Origin: Hypomyces perniciosus | Taxonomy: Eukaryota > Ascomycota > Sordariomycetes > Hypocreales > Hypocreaceae | Length of the DNA: 64,000 bases | Direction of reading: 5' to 3' | Assembly (NCBI GenBank): GCA_008477525.1 | Contig: SPDT01000007.1 | Span: 6,262,001-6,326,000, forward strand | Part shown: one piece after another, positions 12,072 to 22,800 of the stretch | How the letters are laid out: each line of letters opens with the position of its first letter | How positions within the stretch are numbered: the first letter of the stretch is position 1 | Position numbers and translations under genes: made by a program | The notes under the pieces: model-generated | What the model was told of the DNA's origin: nothing | Database searches by the model: none | What the model saw: the letters and a program-made list of their open reading frames with translations, nothing else

Positions 12072-13168
12072 ATGCTCACCATCTTCCGCACTCTCCAATT
12101 CTGGCTCCGTCCCTCTCTCATCGCCCTCTTCCACCCCTCTATCCCCTTCTACCTCCGCTGGCGCACTCTCCTCCTCCAACCTATAACTCTCATCACATAC
12201 ACCATCAACACCCTCCCCTATCTCTTCACCCAGCCCTTCACCATCTCATACATCCCCATCTCGCCCACCCTCTCCCTCCGTGCGCTCATCTTCAAGTTCT
12301 CCGGCAGCACGGGAAAAGGTCGCAAACTCCGACCTTTGCATGTCGAAATCCATGGCGGGTCATTCATAGGCGGATTGGCAGAAAGCAACGCCGCTTTCGA
12401 TGAGCGCGTTGCGAGGGAGACGGGTGCGGTGGTCGTGAGTATTACGTATCGCTTTGCGCCAGAACATACTTTCCCTACCGCTATCAACGACGTCGATGCC
12501 GCGATACGATGGATCCAAGAGAATGCAGAGAGGGAATGGGGTGCTGATCCTGAACTCATGACTGTGAGTGGGTTTTCCGCGGGAGGGAATTTAGCCCTAG
12601 CTGCGACACAGCAAGCCAACTGTCATGCGCCTTCACCTCGAGGGTTTAAAGCAAGCGCCACGTTCTACGCAGCGCTTGATTTACGTCTAAGTCCGGGGGA
12701 GAAGCCCAAGCCAGAGGGTATGCCACAGAAGGATCCGCTGGGGTGGTTATACCCGCTGTTTGATGCGTATGCGAAACCTGCGAGGGGGAAACATATTGAT
12801 GATGCGAGGTTAAGTCCTGTCCTGGCTAGGAGGGAGACGTTGCCGGATAGGATGTTGCTTGTTGTGGCGAGGAAGGATATTCTGGTTAAGGAACAGATGA
12901 CGTTTGCGGAGAGGGTGAATGAGGGGGACAGGAGGGATGGTAGGGAGCCGAGAGTGCAAGTTCTTATGGATCAGGATGGGTTTCATGGATACTTGGAGGG
13001 TAAGTTTGAATGCTCCTTTGAGGTTAGATGGAGGAAATCACTGACGGTGTGGTAGTCCCGGATGTTGTTGTGAGGAGGGAGGTGAAGGATAGGGCGTTTG
13101 CGACAGGGGTGGAATTTTTGAAGGAGACGTATGCGCTTTATGGATGGGGTTGGGAAGTACGGGATTGA
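12072..13168 (+). CDS. alpha/beta hydrolase fold-3 (HSL-type) esterase/lipase
   Basis: Predicted at 346 aa from exons 12072-12999 and 13056-13168, with a 56-nt intron (GTAAGT donor, ACTGACGG branch site). The hormone-sensitive-lipase family hallmarks are in order: the oxyanion-hole motif HGGSF at about residue 93, the nucleophile motif GFSAGG at about 167, the acid in ARKDIL at about 269 and the catalytic His in DGFHGY at about 303. The first ~75 residues are hydrophobic with several aromatic helices and may anchor the protein to a membrane. Family members hydrolyse carboxyl esters or acyl groups of small molecules; the substrate cannot be told. The CACCATG context at 12072 fits better than the in-frame ATG at 11991. 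Exon 2 supplies a normal C-terminal helix (EVKDRAFATGVEFLKETYAL). Confidence 0.88.
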
Positions 13169-13920
13169 TGGGGGAATAAGGAACACCACTCGGTTTATGT
13201 CTTGATAGAGAGGGTGCTGTCAGTTAGATGGGTGTATAATGGCTTGGTGTCTGGCGTTATGAGAATCTCACCACTTCTTTGCAAAAACATATGCAACTCA
13301 TCCAACACTGGCCTCGTAGAAGCACACAGTGTCGTCATATTTTTCCCCTTTATGAAAACATCAATTCATCAACACAACATAGCCAATACCTAAAGTCAAG
13401 TCACGCAATCTTCAACCCAGCCAAAAGTCCAACAACATGGATATCTATTGCAAGTTGATGAACTGTACGGGCGCTTAGAGAATTAACAGACAATGATCTA
13501 AATGCAGAAATTAAGGTATGTAGTGGGATTTAATAAATAAGTAGCCTGTGTAGCCATATACACTAAGTACTGTTCATTCATCCAGTCCTGTGTACTCGGC
13601 CTTGGGCGTCATGGCCATGATATTGGCCGGTCTCCCTCATTGGCCCTCACAGCCTTGCTGCATTGCATGTTGACTCACCCCCCACGATTCTAGTGGTCCA
13701 GGTCTGCAGTTGTTGAAACGGATGCATGCAATCACGCAACGACACACATATGAGTTGGGCTTTCTTGCAGGCTGGGCAGATTCGCAAGGCGCACGAGATG
13801 TATTTATTCTCCCTGCCTCCGCCACGGCCACAACATCTTAACTTGCCTCCAGAATAAACATACCCAAGATTCACTTACATATTGTCGAGCATCTACAGCG
13901 TTTCAGCCTACATCTTTACA
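13169..13920. other. intergenic
   Basis: This is the 3' flank of the hydrolase and the promoter of the next gene. Two overlapping minus-strand frames at 13637-13874 look like chance frames. Confidence 0.55.
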
Positions 13921-14432
13921 ATGCCTTTACTATTACCCTATCAACCGATATTCGGGAGATCCCCAGTGGCCCTGCTTGATCTCTCCGATGGAGAGTGGAC
14001 GTGGAGTTGGTTCACCACAGTTCTGGAGTGGTTCTCTCAGCCTCGTGAGTCGGATAATCCACAGATACAACGGCTTTCCTAACAAAACGAAAAAAGACAT
14101 CCGGGCGGTCATCATAGCCTGGATGGTTACTTTCACGCTCGTAACTATGGTCATTCTCTGCTTAGGCTTCGGGCCTATTGGCATTGGTGCTGGTAAACCA
14201 CCATTCCCACCACAGGCAGAAGCTATCCGGTTGGCTGACGATAATAAAAGGGACTGCTGCTGCTGCTTTTCAGTCCTGTATGTATGGCGCATTCACACCT
14301 GCAGGCGGTATTTTTGCAACGTTGACAAGCATGGCCATGCTGGGGACACTGATGCCGGCAGCTGCGATATTTGCAGCGTTTATAGCTTCAGCGGTAGCTG
14401 CGGTTGTTTGGGCGTGTGGTATTGGTCGTTGA
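13921..14432 (+). CDS. IFI6/IFI27-like (Ifi-6-16 family) small membrane protein
   Basis: Three exons, 13921-14044, 14118-14192 and 14251-14432, encode 126 aa. The introns (73 and 58 nt) have CCTAAC and GGCTGACG branch sites and keep phase 1 at both joins. The product has an amphipathic start (residues 20-40, GEWTWSWFTTVLEWF), a membrane helix (MVTFTLVTMVILCLGFG), then the small-residue hydrophobic domain typical of ISG12/IFI6-16 proteins (GTAAAAFQSCMYGAFTPAGG, then FATLTSMAMLGTLMPAAA) and a last helix ending WACGIGR. In animals the family sits in mitochondria or ER and affects apoptosis; the fungal role is unknown. The single frames look meaningless and the family appears only after splicing. 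Confidence 0.78.
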
Positions 14433-15399
14433 TAGCCACCTTGGACAATTCACTCATATCTATTATTCGGATTGCGTGCAGTTGCTTTGCTTTGGATGTC
14501 GGGCCTTGTTTTGTTTGTATGGGCTGGGCTGGGAGATACTCGTAGATGACGTGACGCCACAGATAGCTTTGACGATTTGTATGGTCAGGTTGGCAGCGAC
14601 TGATCGTGCAAGTCATAATCACATCAACCCCTTGTCCCCGGGTTTGGGAGGCGTTTCATATTAGTATTAATATCACCAGTGTGAGCCGTGTATACGAAGT
14701 ACTTCGTACTCGTAGATACTCCGTAGATATATAGTATGTACAGGGTATCTCAAGCCAAGATATTGATTGCTATAATAGCCCAGCAACGAGGGTTGCCAAC
14801 AACAACACAAGCAATTCAAGACAATGAGCTTTGGAAAAATCCGGCCAAAAATCCGAAAGAATGTGTCGGTCTGGGAATTCACACCGAATTGCTTTTTTCT
14901 GGCATTACTGCAGCAGATGATTTGCTTCTGCACAATCTATTCGCTGCTCTGCAAGCGCCAGAGTGAAGCAGAGTAGCGACTCATATCGCCCAATTACGAT
15001 GCCGCTCCACCACTCATCGACCCGGCAACCGGTGTAAACAAAACCCACACCCCAATATCACTATCGAAACCAACAAAGGAGGCTGGGCCAACCATTCGAA
15101 GCCACATCTTTGCTGGCGGCCGCAGCACAGGCGCTCGTCTCTTTTTCTTTTTGACACATTCGATCCCACGTTGGCTGGCTGGGGATCCCCTTTTCCTTTT
15201 ACTTGCTTGCATCTTCTGTACATTTCACCCCGCGTGGGCATGATCCGCTTCTTGTGATTTACATACATCTCTTGACGTACATACCGCCACGAAGGTCACG
15301 ACCGTCACGACGGTCACGAAGGTCACGAACTCCTCCTCGTCCAGACGTCCCGGACTTTGATATCCACATCGACGCGGCTTGTATAGCAAAACTCCCAGC
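14433..15399. other. intergenic / promoter of the next gene
   Basis: No gene is seen. The stretch holds a cluster of palindromic motifs near 14692-14727 and, close to the downstream start codon, the 9-bp repeat at 15288-15330. Confidence 0.55.
15288..15330. repeat. 9-bp tandem repeat (CGAMSGTCA) in a 5' leader
   Basis: About four and a half copies of CGAAGGTCA/CGACCGTCA/CGACGGTCA lie 70-110 bp before the ATG at 15400. Each holds a GTCACG core, so this could be a clustered protein-binding site or a 5' UTR repeat. Confidence 0.7.
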
Positions 15400-17658
15400 A
15401 TGGATGACGATCACTACGCTGCGCAAGAAGAGAGTCATCGTCTGTCCTTTGGTGAAATGTCCAATGAGGGCGGCGCTGTAGACGAAGGAGACAGCGGTTC
15501 GCACCACGAAAACGAAGACGACGTGTTCAGCGATCACAGCCCGCGGAGCTCGATGGGCTCCATGTCCGAGGGGGAGCACCTGAAGCACTCGCACGGAACA
15601 AGATCGCCCCGAATTTCAGACATCCAGCAGTACGAGTCCGAAGTGGACTTTGTCCCGACTGTCAAGGGTACCCCCCGGCCCCCTTTTCGGTCTCCATCTT
15701 CCGTCAAGGCCATGCAAATGTCTTCACCGACACCATCCGTCATGGGGACGCCGAGGTCTGGTCGACGCAGTGCCTTGCCTACAGTGTCGAGGCTGGGCTC
15801 TCCAAGCTTATCTGCTCAGTACTCGCCCAAGAAAACGCCGCCTCGATTTAAGAGAAACACTCCACCGTTGGTGCTGTTGCATGTCACTCTGCTACCGTTG
15901 AGGTGGACCTGGGGAGACGTCCTGGACAGCGCTCAGACCAGCGAGCTGAGTGAAGAGGCAAAGACCTTGCGAGAGGCATGGCGGCAGCTCCAGGACCGGA
16001 ATGGCGACACGATTCAGGACCGGGGCATTCTCCTGCCCCACCCGCAAAATGATTTTGAGATGCTGGAGGAGCGCCTGCTGGAAGCCCTGGAGCTGCCTTT
16101 TAAGAGTCGAGCCCGCATCCTAGAATGCGGCCACTACCTCGGCCCTTCGAACGAGATGTCCTTTGCCGACGAGGCGGAAAGTGAGGATGAAGATGCTTAT
16201 GATGACAACAAATCAACCCGCGCCGGTGTCGACAAGGAGACCCATTGGTGCGGCACTTGTCACACTGACATCCGATATGATGCTCTTGGGGCCGGCAAGA
16301 TTTACCGCGTCAAGGTGTATGCCAGCAACGGCCTGTTGAGGGCGGGTGCATGGGAAGCATGCTGGAAAGAGATGGAGAGGGTCGATGTCGAGCTGGAGCC
16401 CATCATTGACTCAAAGGTTCAGGACGAGCTGGCCCAACTTGCAGCAGAGCAAGACAAGGTCATGCACGATCAGGACAGGTCAATGCACATGCAAGAGCCT
16501 GAAGAGAAAGACATCGATGAGGACCTTGATGACGACCCAATTGAGGAGCCTGCAGAAGAACCAATGGAGGAGGACGAACTTGACATTGACGAATCTATGC
16601 ACGAAGAGGAACCACTCCAAGAGGAGGAACATATCCAAGAAGAATCTATCCACGAGGAGGAATCCCCCTTGGAAGAAGAGTCATTCATGGAGGACCAGCA
16701 CGACACAACCTCACCACCGCAACCAGATATGCCATATGATTCAGCCCCTTCAGAAGAAGAGCGCCGGAGGATGTCTGAGGAGAGATATCGGAACACGTAT
16801 GGAGACACAGCTTCACAACATGCACGAGCATCCATGGGTGGCCGGTCATCAGCTGGTTTTGTGCCCCAAGATGTCCCCCCTCAACCTTCGCCGGAGGGAT
16901 TCGAACAGCATAAGGAACCGCAGCAAGGAATTAAGAATGCTACTCTTCCCGAGCTGCTGTCGGAAACCTTCCGGGTCTTGATGCAGGATAAGAAGAACAT
17001 TATGATTGCCCTTCTGAGCGTCTTGACTTTGATGGTTGCCGTGCGTGGTGGAGGAGGGGGTGGTGGTGGCGGAAACTATCCCCGTCACGAGAATATCGCC
17101 TTCCAGACCGTTGTCAGGGCTCAGGAGACAACTACCACAACGGTGACACAGGCCCAAGCTGTCACCGTAGAGGCCGAGGCGGCCCCTGTGGTGACGACAA
17201 CGTCAACAGTGGTTCAGATCAGATACACCCCGGCCGTCAAAATTGAGCCGGAGGATCCCTGCGCCGCCGTGGAGCCGCACACCGTTGAGAAGGTTAAGTG
17301 GCTTACGGAGACGGTGACGCAGACGGAGAGATCTACCATCACCCAGACCGAGGCGAAGCCCACCGAGTCGGAGGGTTCTCTGGAGGAAGATTCTCTGGAA
17401 GAGGGTCCCGTTGAGGAGAGTGAACAGATTCCTCAGGAGGAAGCCCTAGTTGTTCAGGATGTTACTTCCGACGGGACAGAGGCTGAGGTCAATGCTGAGG
17501 CTGATGTTGAGGCTGATGTTGAGACTGAAGTAGTGACAGAAGAAGAGGTCGACAAAGAGGTTGATACTGAAGCTGACGCAGTGGTCGATGCAGAGGTCGA
17601 GGCAGAAGTAGAAGAGCCGGAAGTAGGGGAAGCGGAGGTGGAGAGGGATGAGTTGTGA
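15400..17658 (+). CDS. acidic single-TM protein, function unknown (752 aa)
   Basis: One uninterrupted frame of 752 aa from an ATG in CAGCATGGAT context. Residues 1-150 are Ser/Pro-rich and probably disordered. A conserved-looking segment from about 155 (PLVLLHVTLLPLRWTWGDVL) to about 320 contains WCGTCH and a predicted globular part. A long Glu/Asp-rich low-complexity stretch covers about 350-450. A single membrane helix lies near 534-549 (IMIALLSVLTLMVAV), followed by a nine-Gly run, then Thr/Glu-rich repeats to the end. Some Aspergillus annotations, as I recall, call proteins like this a pathway-specific nitrogen regulator; nothing in the sequence supports a regulatory function. It is more likely a membrane-anchored scaffold of the ER or nuclear envelope, which is inference only. 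Confidence 0.82.
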   Translation: MDDDHYAAQEESHRLSFGEMSNEGGAVDEGDSGSHHENEDDVFSDHSPRSSMGSMSEGEHLKHSHGTRSPRISDIQQYESEVDFVPTVKGTPRPPFRSPSSVKAMQMSSPTPSVMGTPRSGRRSALPTVSRLGSPSLSAQYSPKKTPPRFKRNTPPLVLLHVTLLPLRWTWGDVLDSAQTSELSEEAKTLREAWRQLQDRNGDTIQDRGILLPHPQNDFEMLEERLLEALELPFKSRARILECGHYLGPSNEMSFADEAESEDEDAYDDNKSTRAGVDKETHWCGTCHTDIRYDALGAGKIYRVKVYASNGLLRAGAWEACWKEMERVDVELEPIIDSKVQDELAQLAAEQDKVMHDQDRSMHMQEPEEKDIDEDLDDDPIEEPAEEPMEEDELDIDESMHEEEPLQEEEHIQEESIHEEESPLEEESFMEDQHDTTSPPQPDMPYDSAPSEEERRRMSEERYRNTYGDTASQHARASMGGRSSAGFVPQDVPPQPSPEGFEQHKEPQQGIKNATLPELLSETFRVLMQDKKNIMIALLSVLTLMVAVRGGGGGGGGGNYPRHENIAFQTVVRAQETTTTTVTQAQAVTVEAEAAPVVTTTSTVVQIRYTPAVKIEPEDPCAAVEPHTVEKVKWLTETVTQTERSTITQTEAKPTESEGSLEEDSLEEGPVEESEQIPQEEALVVQDVTSDGTEAEVNAEADVEADVETEVVTEEEVDKEVDTEADAVVDAEVEAEVEEPEVGEAEVERDEL

Positions 17659-18100
17659 GATTTTCCTTTGTCTTTTCTTTGCTTTGTGAGCGACGATGAA
17701 GAATACCACGAATGTAAGTAACGAGTTTGAACATGGGCATGCCGTGATGATATCACTTGCTTTAGTTTTGTAGCTAGCTTAAGATACGTATAGATAATAA
17801 GATGAGAATGAACCTGATGCGCATCATCATTGTGACATCATCAATCGTGATCTATAAGTATTACGGAGTACGAAGTAATAGTAAGGAGTCCAGTTCTTCC
17901 AACTCCAGCCAAAGCCCTGCCCATATTAAAGAGATCCATTTTCCGTGGCTCATGATGCAAGCCGTTCCCTGTACTGTACAAAACCCAGCCCCACGAGGGT
18001 ATAAACTGCTGCCATATTGCCCAGACCAAAATCGCACCTCCCCCATATGTCCTAGATATAACTATATCCTAGATATGCTTGCTTTCCCCCTTTTCCTAGA
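17659..18100. other. intergenic between convergent genes
   Basis: This is the shared 3' region of the convergent genes on either side. It holds the palindrome pair TACGGAGTACGAAGTA near 17860 and a repeated CCTAGATATA near 18050-18075. No gene is seen. Confidence 0.6.
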
Positions 18101-18616
18101 TCAGAGCCGGATGTAAATGTCCATGCAATCGATCCTCCACTCACGCTTCCCCAATAAACTCCGCAACCACTCCACCCCCAAGCCCGTCCACTCTGTCTTC
18201 AGTGCAGCGACCTCCTGTGCCGCGGCGCCGGCGAGGGCTTTGGCCGTTGAATTGAACATCTCCACGACAGTGGCGTTGAAGGCATCCGCATCGTTGGAGA
18301 GCGTCGGGGGCAGTGGTTGGCTCACGCTGGCGCTTTGCCGCGGGAGGAACCAGTTGCTGCTGAAGTCGAAGAAGCACCGGTCGGACCAGTTGCAGGAGGT
18401 GAGGAAGAGGATGAGCAGGAGGACGGAGCAGTAGACGCAGGGGCGGTTGAGGAAGTAGGTGCAGATGAAGAAGAGGAAGATGAAGGCGGGCGAGGCGTTT
18501 GTTGGGATGAAGAGGAGGGGGAGCCAGCTATCACGGTGTTAACCACGGCTCTGAAGCGACGTAGACTCGAGGAATGCAGGATGGCATAGACATCCATACC
18601 TTCGTAGACAGAACAT
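18101..18616 (-). CDS. small two-TM protein, hypothetical (147 aa)
   Basis: This gene is visible only after splicing. Exon 1 is 18616-18600 (17 nt, MFCLR plus two bases) and exon 2 is 18527-18101. They are joined over a 72-nt intron with a GTATGG donor, a GTTAACA branch site and a GATAG acceptor. The 147-residue product has two adjacent membrane helices, about 20-32 (AFIFLFFICTYFL) and 37-50 (VYCSVLLLILFLTS), a short Cys/aromatic loop (CNWSDRCFFDFSSNWFLP), and a soluble amphipathic C-terminal half (DADAFNATVVEMFNSTAKAL, then EVAALKTEWTGLGVEWL). No family is recognised. The two-TM hairpin plus helical tail resembles small organelle-membrane proteins. The frame has no stop across exon 2, and the alternative frames here are Ser/Glu low complexity. 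Confidence 0.65.
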
Positions 18617-19880
18617 CGTGACGGCTGAAGAGAGTGGATGGATGTTGTGATGCCTCAAGATCGTGGGGAAGAGAGAGCCCGTGTCACCGGCTTGTCCGAC
18701 ATGTGGCAACCCTGCGCGAACTCTCTAGTAGTATCGATGTCTCTCTCTCGTATGGGCGTCCAGGCGAGATGTGCGATTGCCTAAGACGCGACTGCGGTGA
18801 TGCGTGTCTGCGGCGCAGGTTGTTGAATATCAGTATCGTGACGATGGTTTTGCGGAGTTTCAATGGTGTTGAGTCTGTTTGGGATCGTTGAGCCTTATCC
18901 TTATCCTGATTCTGCCACTGCGCACTGCGCCACGAAGGCTGGTGGTGAACTGTTTGATTACATCATCGCTCATCTGGCTATTCAAGCGACAGACAATAAG
19001 TCAAGGGAGATGCCCGCCAAACTACTCCGTAAGGTAGTTCTCAGAGCTTCCAAAAATTATCATAAAAAGAGGAACAATTACACTGAATTGTTGTTTTTAC
19101 TCTGGTGGATTTTTATGCCATTGAGATCTTGTATTGTCGTATTAGAGCGTTGCAAGGTGCTCTCCCTGGCACCAACCAAACAAAAAAACATCAATTTAAT
19201 TTTTCTTTCTCTCAGGGCTGCACTGTTTCAGAGACAAAGAACTGTTGCTCCGTTTCGGCACCTGACGGCAGAGGCTGTGATTCGCTGGCATTACTCCGGA
19301 TAATTGCCGCAGCGGCATCGTTGCAGTTCTTTCAGGCTCCACGTCACTAAAAATTGGGTACCGAGCTCACCAACTGGATGAGGCTAGGGCGCTGTGAGTT
19401 GGCAAAAAGTGGGTTCCAAGGTTCTAGTAGTAGTAGTAGTAGTTCTTTGTGGTGCGACTGCAGGGCTGCTAGTTGGGCTGCCACCGGCGTTCGCTGGGCG
19501 TTGAGGCACCCAAACAGCGCTGGTGTTCCCAGCCTCTGCCCGCTGAAAGCCGCTGGAGCCTGCTGGGGCGGACAAAGGCTGGGGGCTCCCGCCACCTAAA
19601 TTCGCCCCGGACGCTCGACCCGCGATAAGTCAGTCAGACAGCCCTTCGTGCTTTTTTCGAAACTTTCTCTCTCACTCCTTCAAACCACCCACAACCAGTT
19701 GGGCCTCTCCGCATCGCTCTCTCTCCCCAACTTCTCCCCCCTTATCTCTCCTTTCTCATCTCCTATCCTCGTGCTCTCTCCTGTCGCAGAGCGGACGCGG
19801 GTGATTTGTGCATTGCATCGCATCGCATTCGCTCTCCCCCGTCGCTTCTCTCCAATTCGCAGGGCACACACAAACACACC
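18617..19880. other. intergenic / promoter and 5' UTR of the Edc4-like gene
   Basis: No gene is supported; the 146-codon plus-strand frame at 18863-19303 shows no protein-like features. A TAG-triplet run lies at 19424-19442. Pyrimidine-rich sequence from about 19660 to 19780 is typical of a strong fungal promoter/leader ahead of the ATG at 19881. Confidence 0.6.
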
Positions 19881-22800
19881 ATGGATCTGCCTCCTGCGCC
19901 CACGCCGCCCGTCAACGGCGGCATTGGGCCAAACTCAGACCGCACTGCCAATTTGCTGAATCTGCTCAAGTTCAGTGGCTCGAACAGTTCCCGAGAGCAG
20001 CATCGCCAGCAGCCACAACCAGCGCCGCAGACCCAAGCTCCAGCACCTCCCGCCCAGCAGCAGCAGCAGCAGCAGCAGCAGTCACAGCAGCATCGTGAAC
20101 GCGAGCCAGAAGACCTGCAGCAAGATCTCGAGAAGGAAGACGACGAGGAAGACGAGGATCAGTATCACACCCAGCATCAACAGCTGGCCCAGCAGCTGCC
20201 TAGCTTGCAGTCACCGCATCAGTTCCGCATCCACCAGCCTGCTCCTGCGGCTGCTGATCCCACGGGCTTGCTCGCCGCCCTGATGAGAGGTACGCATGAG
20301 ATCGAGGAGCCGCCCAAGCCAGCTCCTCCGCCACCGCAGGCTCAGTCGACGAACCCGTTTGCCACTTCCGGTTCGCCGCCTGCGGACACCAGGTCCTATC
20401 TCCTGAACCTTCTCAATCGACCCAAGCCTAGCCAGACGGACCAGCCGCTGCTTGTCGAGGCCTCGCGCTCGAATGAGCTCACACCGCAGTCACCCGAGCC
20501 GCCGGCCGAGGCAACCCGCTACTTTGGTCATCACCAACAACAGCAGGGTCCCAACCCGTACCACCAGCAGCAGCAACAGCAGCAGCAGCAAACATACCCG
20601 TCGTCAGACTCGTTTGCCGAAGTTCAACACCCACACCCCCCCGCCCATTCCAACCCGTTCTCACCGTTCCCGCAGGAAACTGCAGACATGACTGCTTTGT
20701 ACCAGACGCTGATGGGCACGTTGAGCAAATCCTCGCCGCATAACAACAGTAATCATGGCTCGGCCGCACCGTCCTTTCACATCTTGAAAAAGGACCAGAG
20801 CTCGCCGGCTGGCTCGCAGCCCTTCGAGCCGTCCCGTGCCAGCCATGAACGCAGTCCTCTCACAAGTCCTCCACAGCAGGTGAGACAAAAGGTCGACCGT
20901 ACTTCGTCGCTCCACTCGCATCAGTCACACCAGTCTGCAAACCATTCTGCGAAACGGACCCCCCCTTCGTCCGACTTTGATAGCTTCGTCACCATCGATA
21001 AGAGCAAGGAAACTATCTCAGATGATATCCACGACCTCGCTGGCAGGGCTGATCACGACCCGCAGGAAACCTTGGACAGGGCCAAGCGCCAGATCAGGCC
21101 CGAGTACACGGAAGAGAAGACCATCAAGTCTCACGAAGACAGTGAATGGATCGAGCCCCTCGCTTCTACTGATGCAACCCGCTCTGCTGAGAATGACAGT
21201 GTCAAGGACAGCTCTTACCGTGATCACATCCGGAACTATGACTCTCCCCAAGCAACTCTGTCCAAGGATGGTCCTGAATCTCAGGACACTGACAACGCCC
21301 ATGGTATTGCTGATAGCTGGGAGAGTGCTGACCAAGATGAGATTGTTGTCATCGAGGAGAAGGAAGCTCCATCGGTCAAGGTGTTCAACTTCCCCATGAA
21401 GCCTTGGATCTCCATCACTCTGCAGGAGGATGCCACGGACCCTCGACCGCAGTTCCGTGAGGAGTCCATTATGGATATTGCTCGTCTCAAGAAGGATTTC
21501 GACCAGATTGATCGCAACTTGTACACTGCCTCCCAGACGTACATGACTTACGGCATGTCCAAGCAGGGAGGTCTGCGCGTCATTCGCCAGGACGATGGCA
21601 GGGATGCCAAAGTGTTTACTGACACCAAGGATCGCATCTTTAATGTTGCCATGTCCGTTACCACGCCCGACCACGACGGTGTTGCGAGGGAAGCTATTAT
21701 TGGTACCGGCATCAGCGGCACTGTCTACTGGGTTCAGATCAAGGATGGCGAGAAGGATCACATTGAGGATACCCATTTGGAGCAGTACGGATTTGCCCTG
21801 CCCCCTATCAACTCTCAGGAGGGTGATGCTCCTGGCGGTGCTCTTAAGACTCGAGCACGCGCATCGACCATGCACCCCGAGTTCTTCGCTGTCGGCCGGG
21901 GCAAATCGATCCATTTCATCTGGCCATCGTACATTTTGCAGAACAACCTCTTCAAGCCTGGCCACGACCGCGTTGCTGACACCGAGGCATTGCTCAATCA
22001 GTGCTCTCTGAAGATCAACACTGGCAAGGCCGGCAAGGATTTTACATTCAGCCAGGATGACACCGTTGTTGTTTCTCTTGACAAGTCCGGTCGGGTCAAG
22101 TTCTGGGATGTTCGCGACCTTACCGCGATCAAGGAAGGCTCTGATCCTCGCGCCCCCATGCCTGCGCAGTCATCCCTGGAGGTTAAGGAGCCCCTGATGA
22201 CTCTGGCAAGCACTCCGGAAGGCGAAAAGGCTTGGCCAACTTCCGTTTTGCTTCTCGACAAGCAGCGACCGTATGGTAAGAAATGTGCCCTGCGATACAT
22301 GATTGTTGGTATGAAACAAAACCACACTCTGCAACTGTGGGATCTGGCTCTGGGCAAGCCCGTCCAGGAGTTCAACCTCCCTCACAGCAAGGAATCCGAC
22401 GCCGTCTGCAGTGTCATGTATCACCCCGCAAGCGGCATGATTATCATTGGTCACCCTACTCGAAATTCAGTCTACTTCGCGCACTTGTCGGCTCCTAAGT
22501 ACAACCTCAAGGGCAGCGTGTCCCAGGCTGAATACATTCAGAAGCTTGTTGCCCAGGACTCCTCCATTCCGCAGCCCGATAGTACCGCTGTAATTAGTGG
22601 TGTCCGAGAGTACTCGTTTGCCAACCGAGGTATTCTTCGCAGCTTGGACATTTTGTCCAACCCTGCCATGGTCCAGGATGCGGATGAACCAACCCTCTTT
22701 GAGCTGTATGCTATGCACTCTAAGGGCGTTGCTTGCTTGCTGATCAAGCAGGCCGAGTTGGGATGGTCAAAGGACAACAAGGTGTTGGACCCCGTTGACG

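Noticed and set aside
18863..19303. 146-codon plus-strand frame upstream of the Edc4-like gene
   Set aside because: No domain or signal, atypical codon pattern, and it lies in the promoter region.
21018..21965. 315-codon open frame on the minus strand
   Set aside because: It lies wholly inside the Edc4-like coding exon, antisense to a well-supported WD40 gene, with no features of its own.
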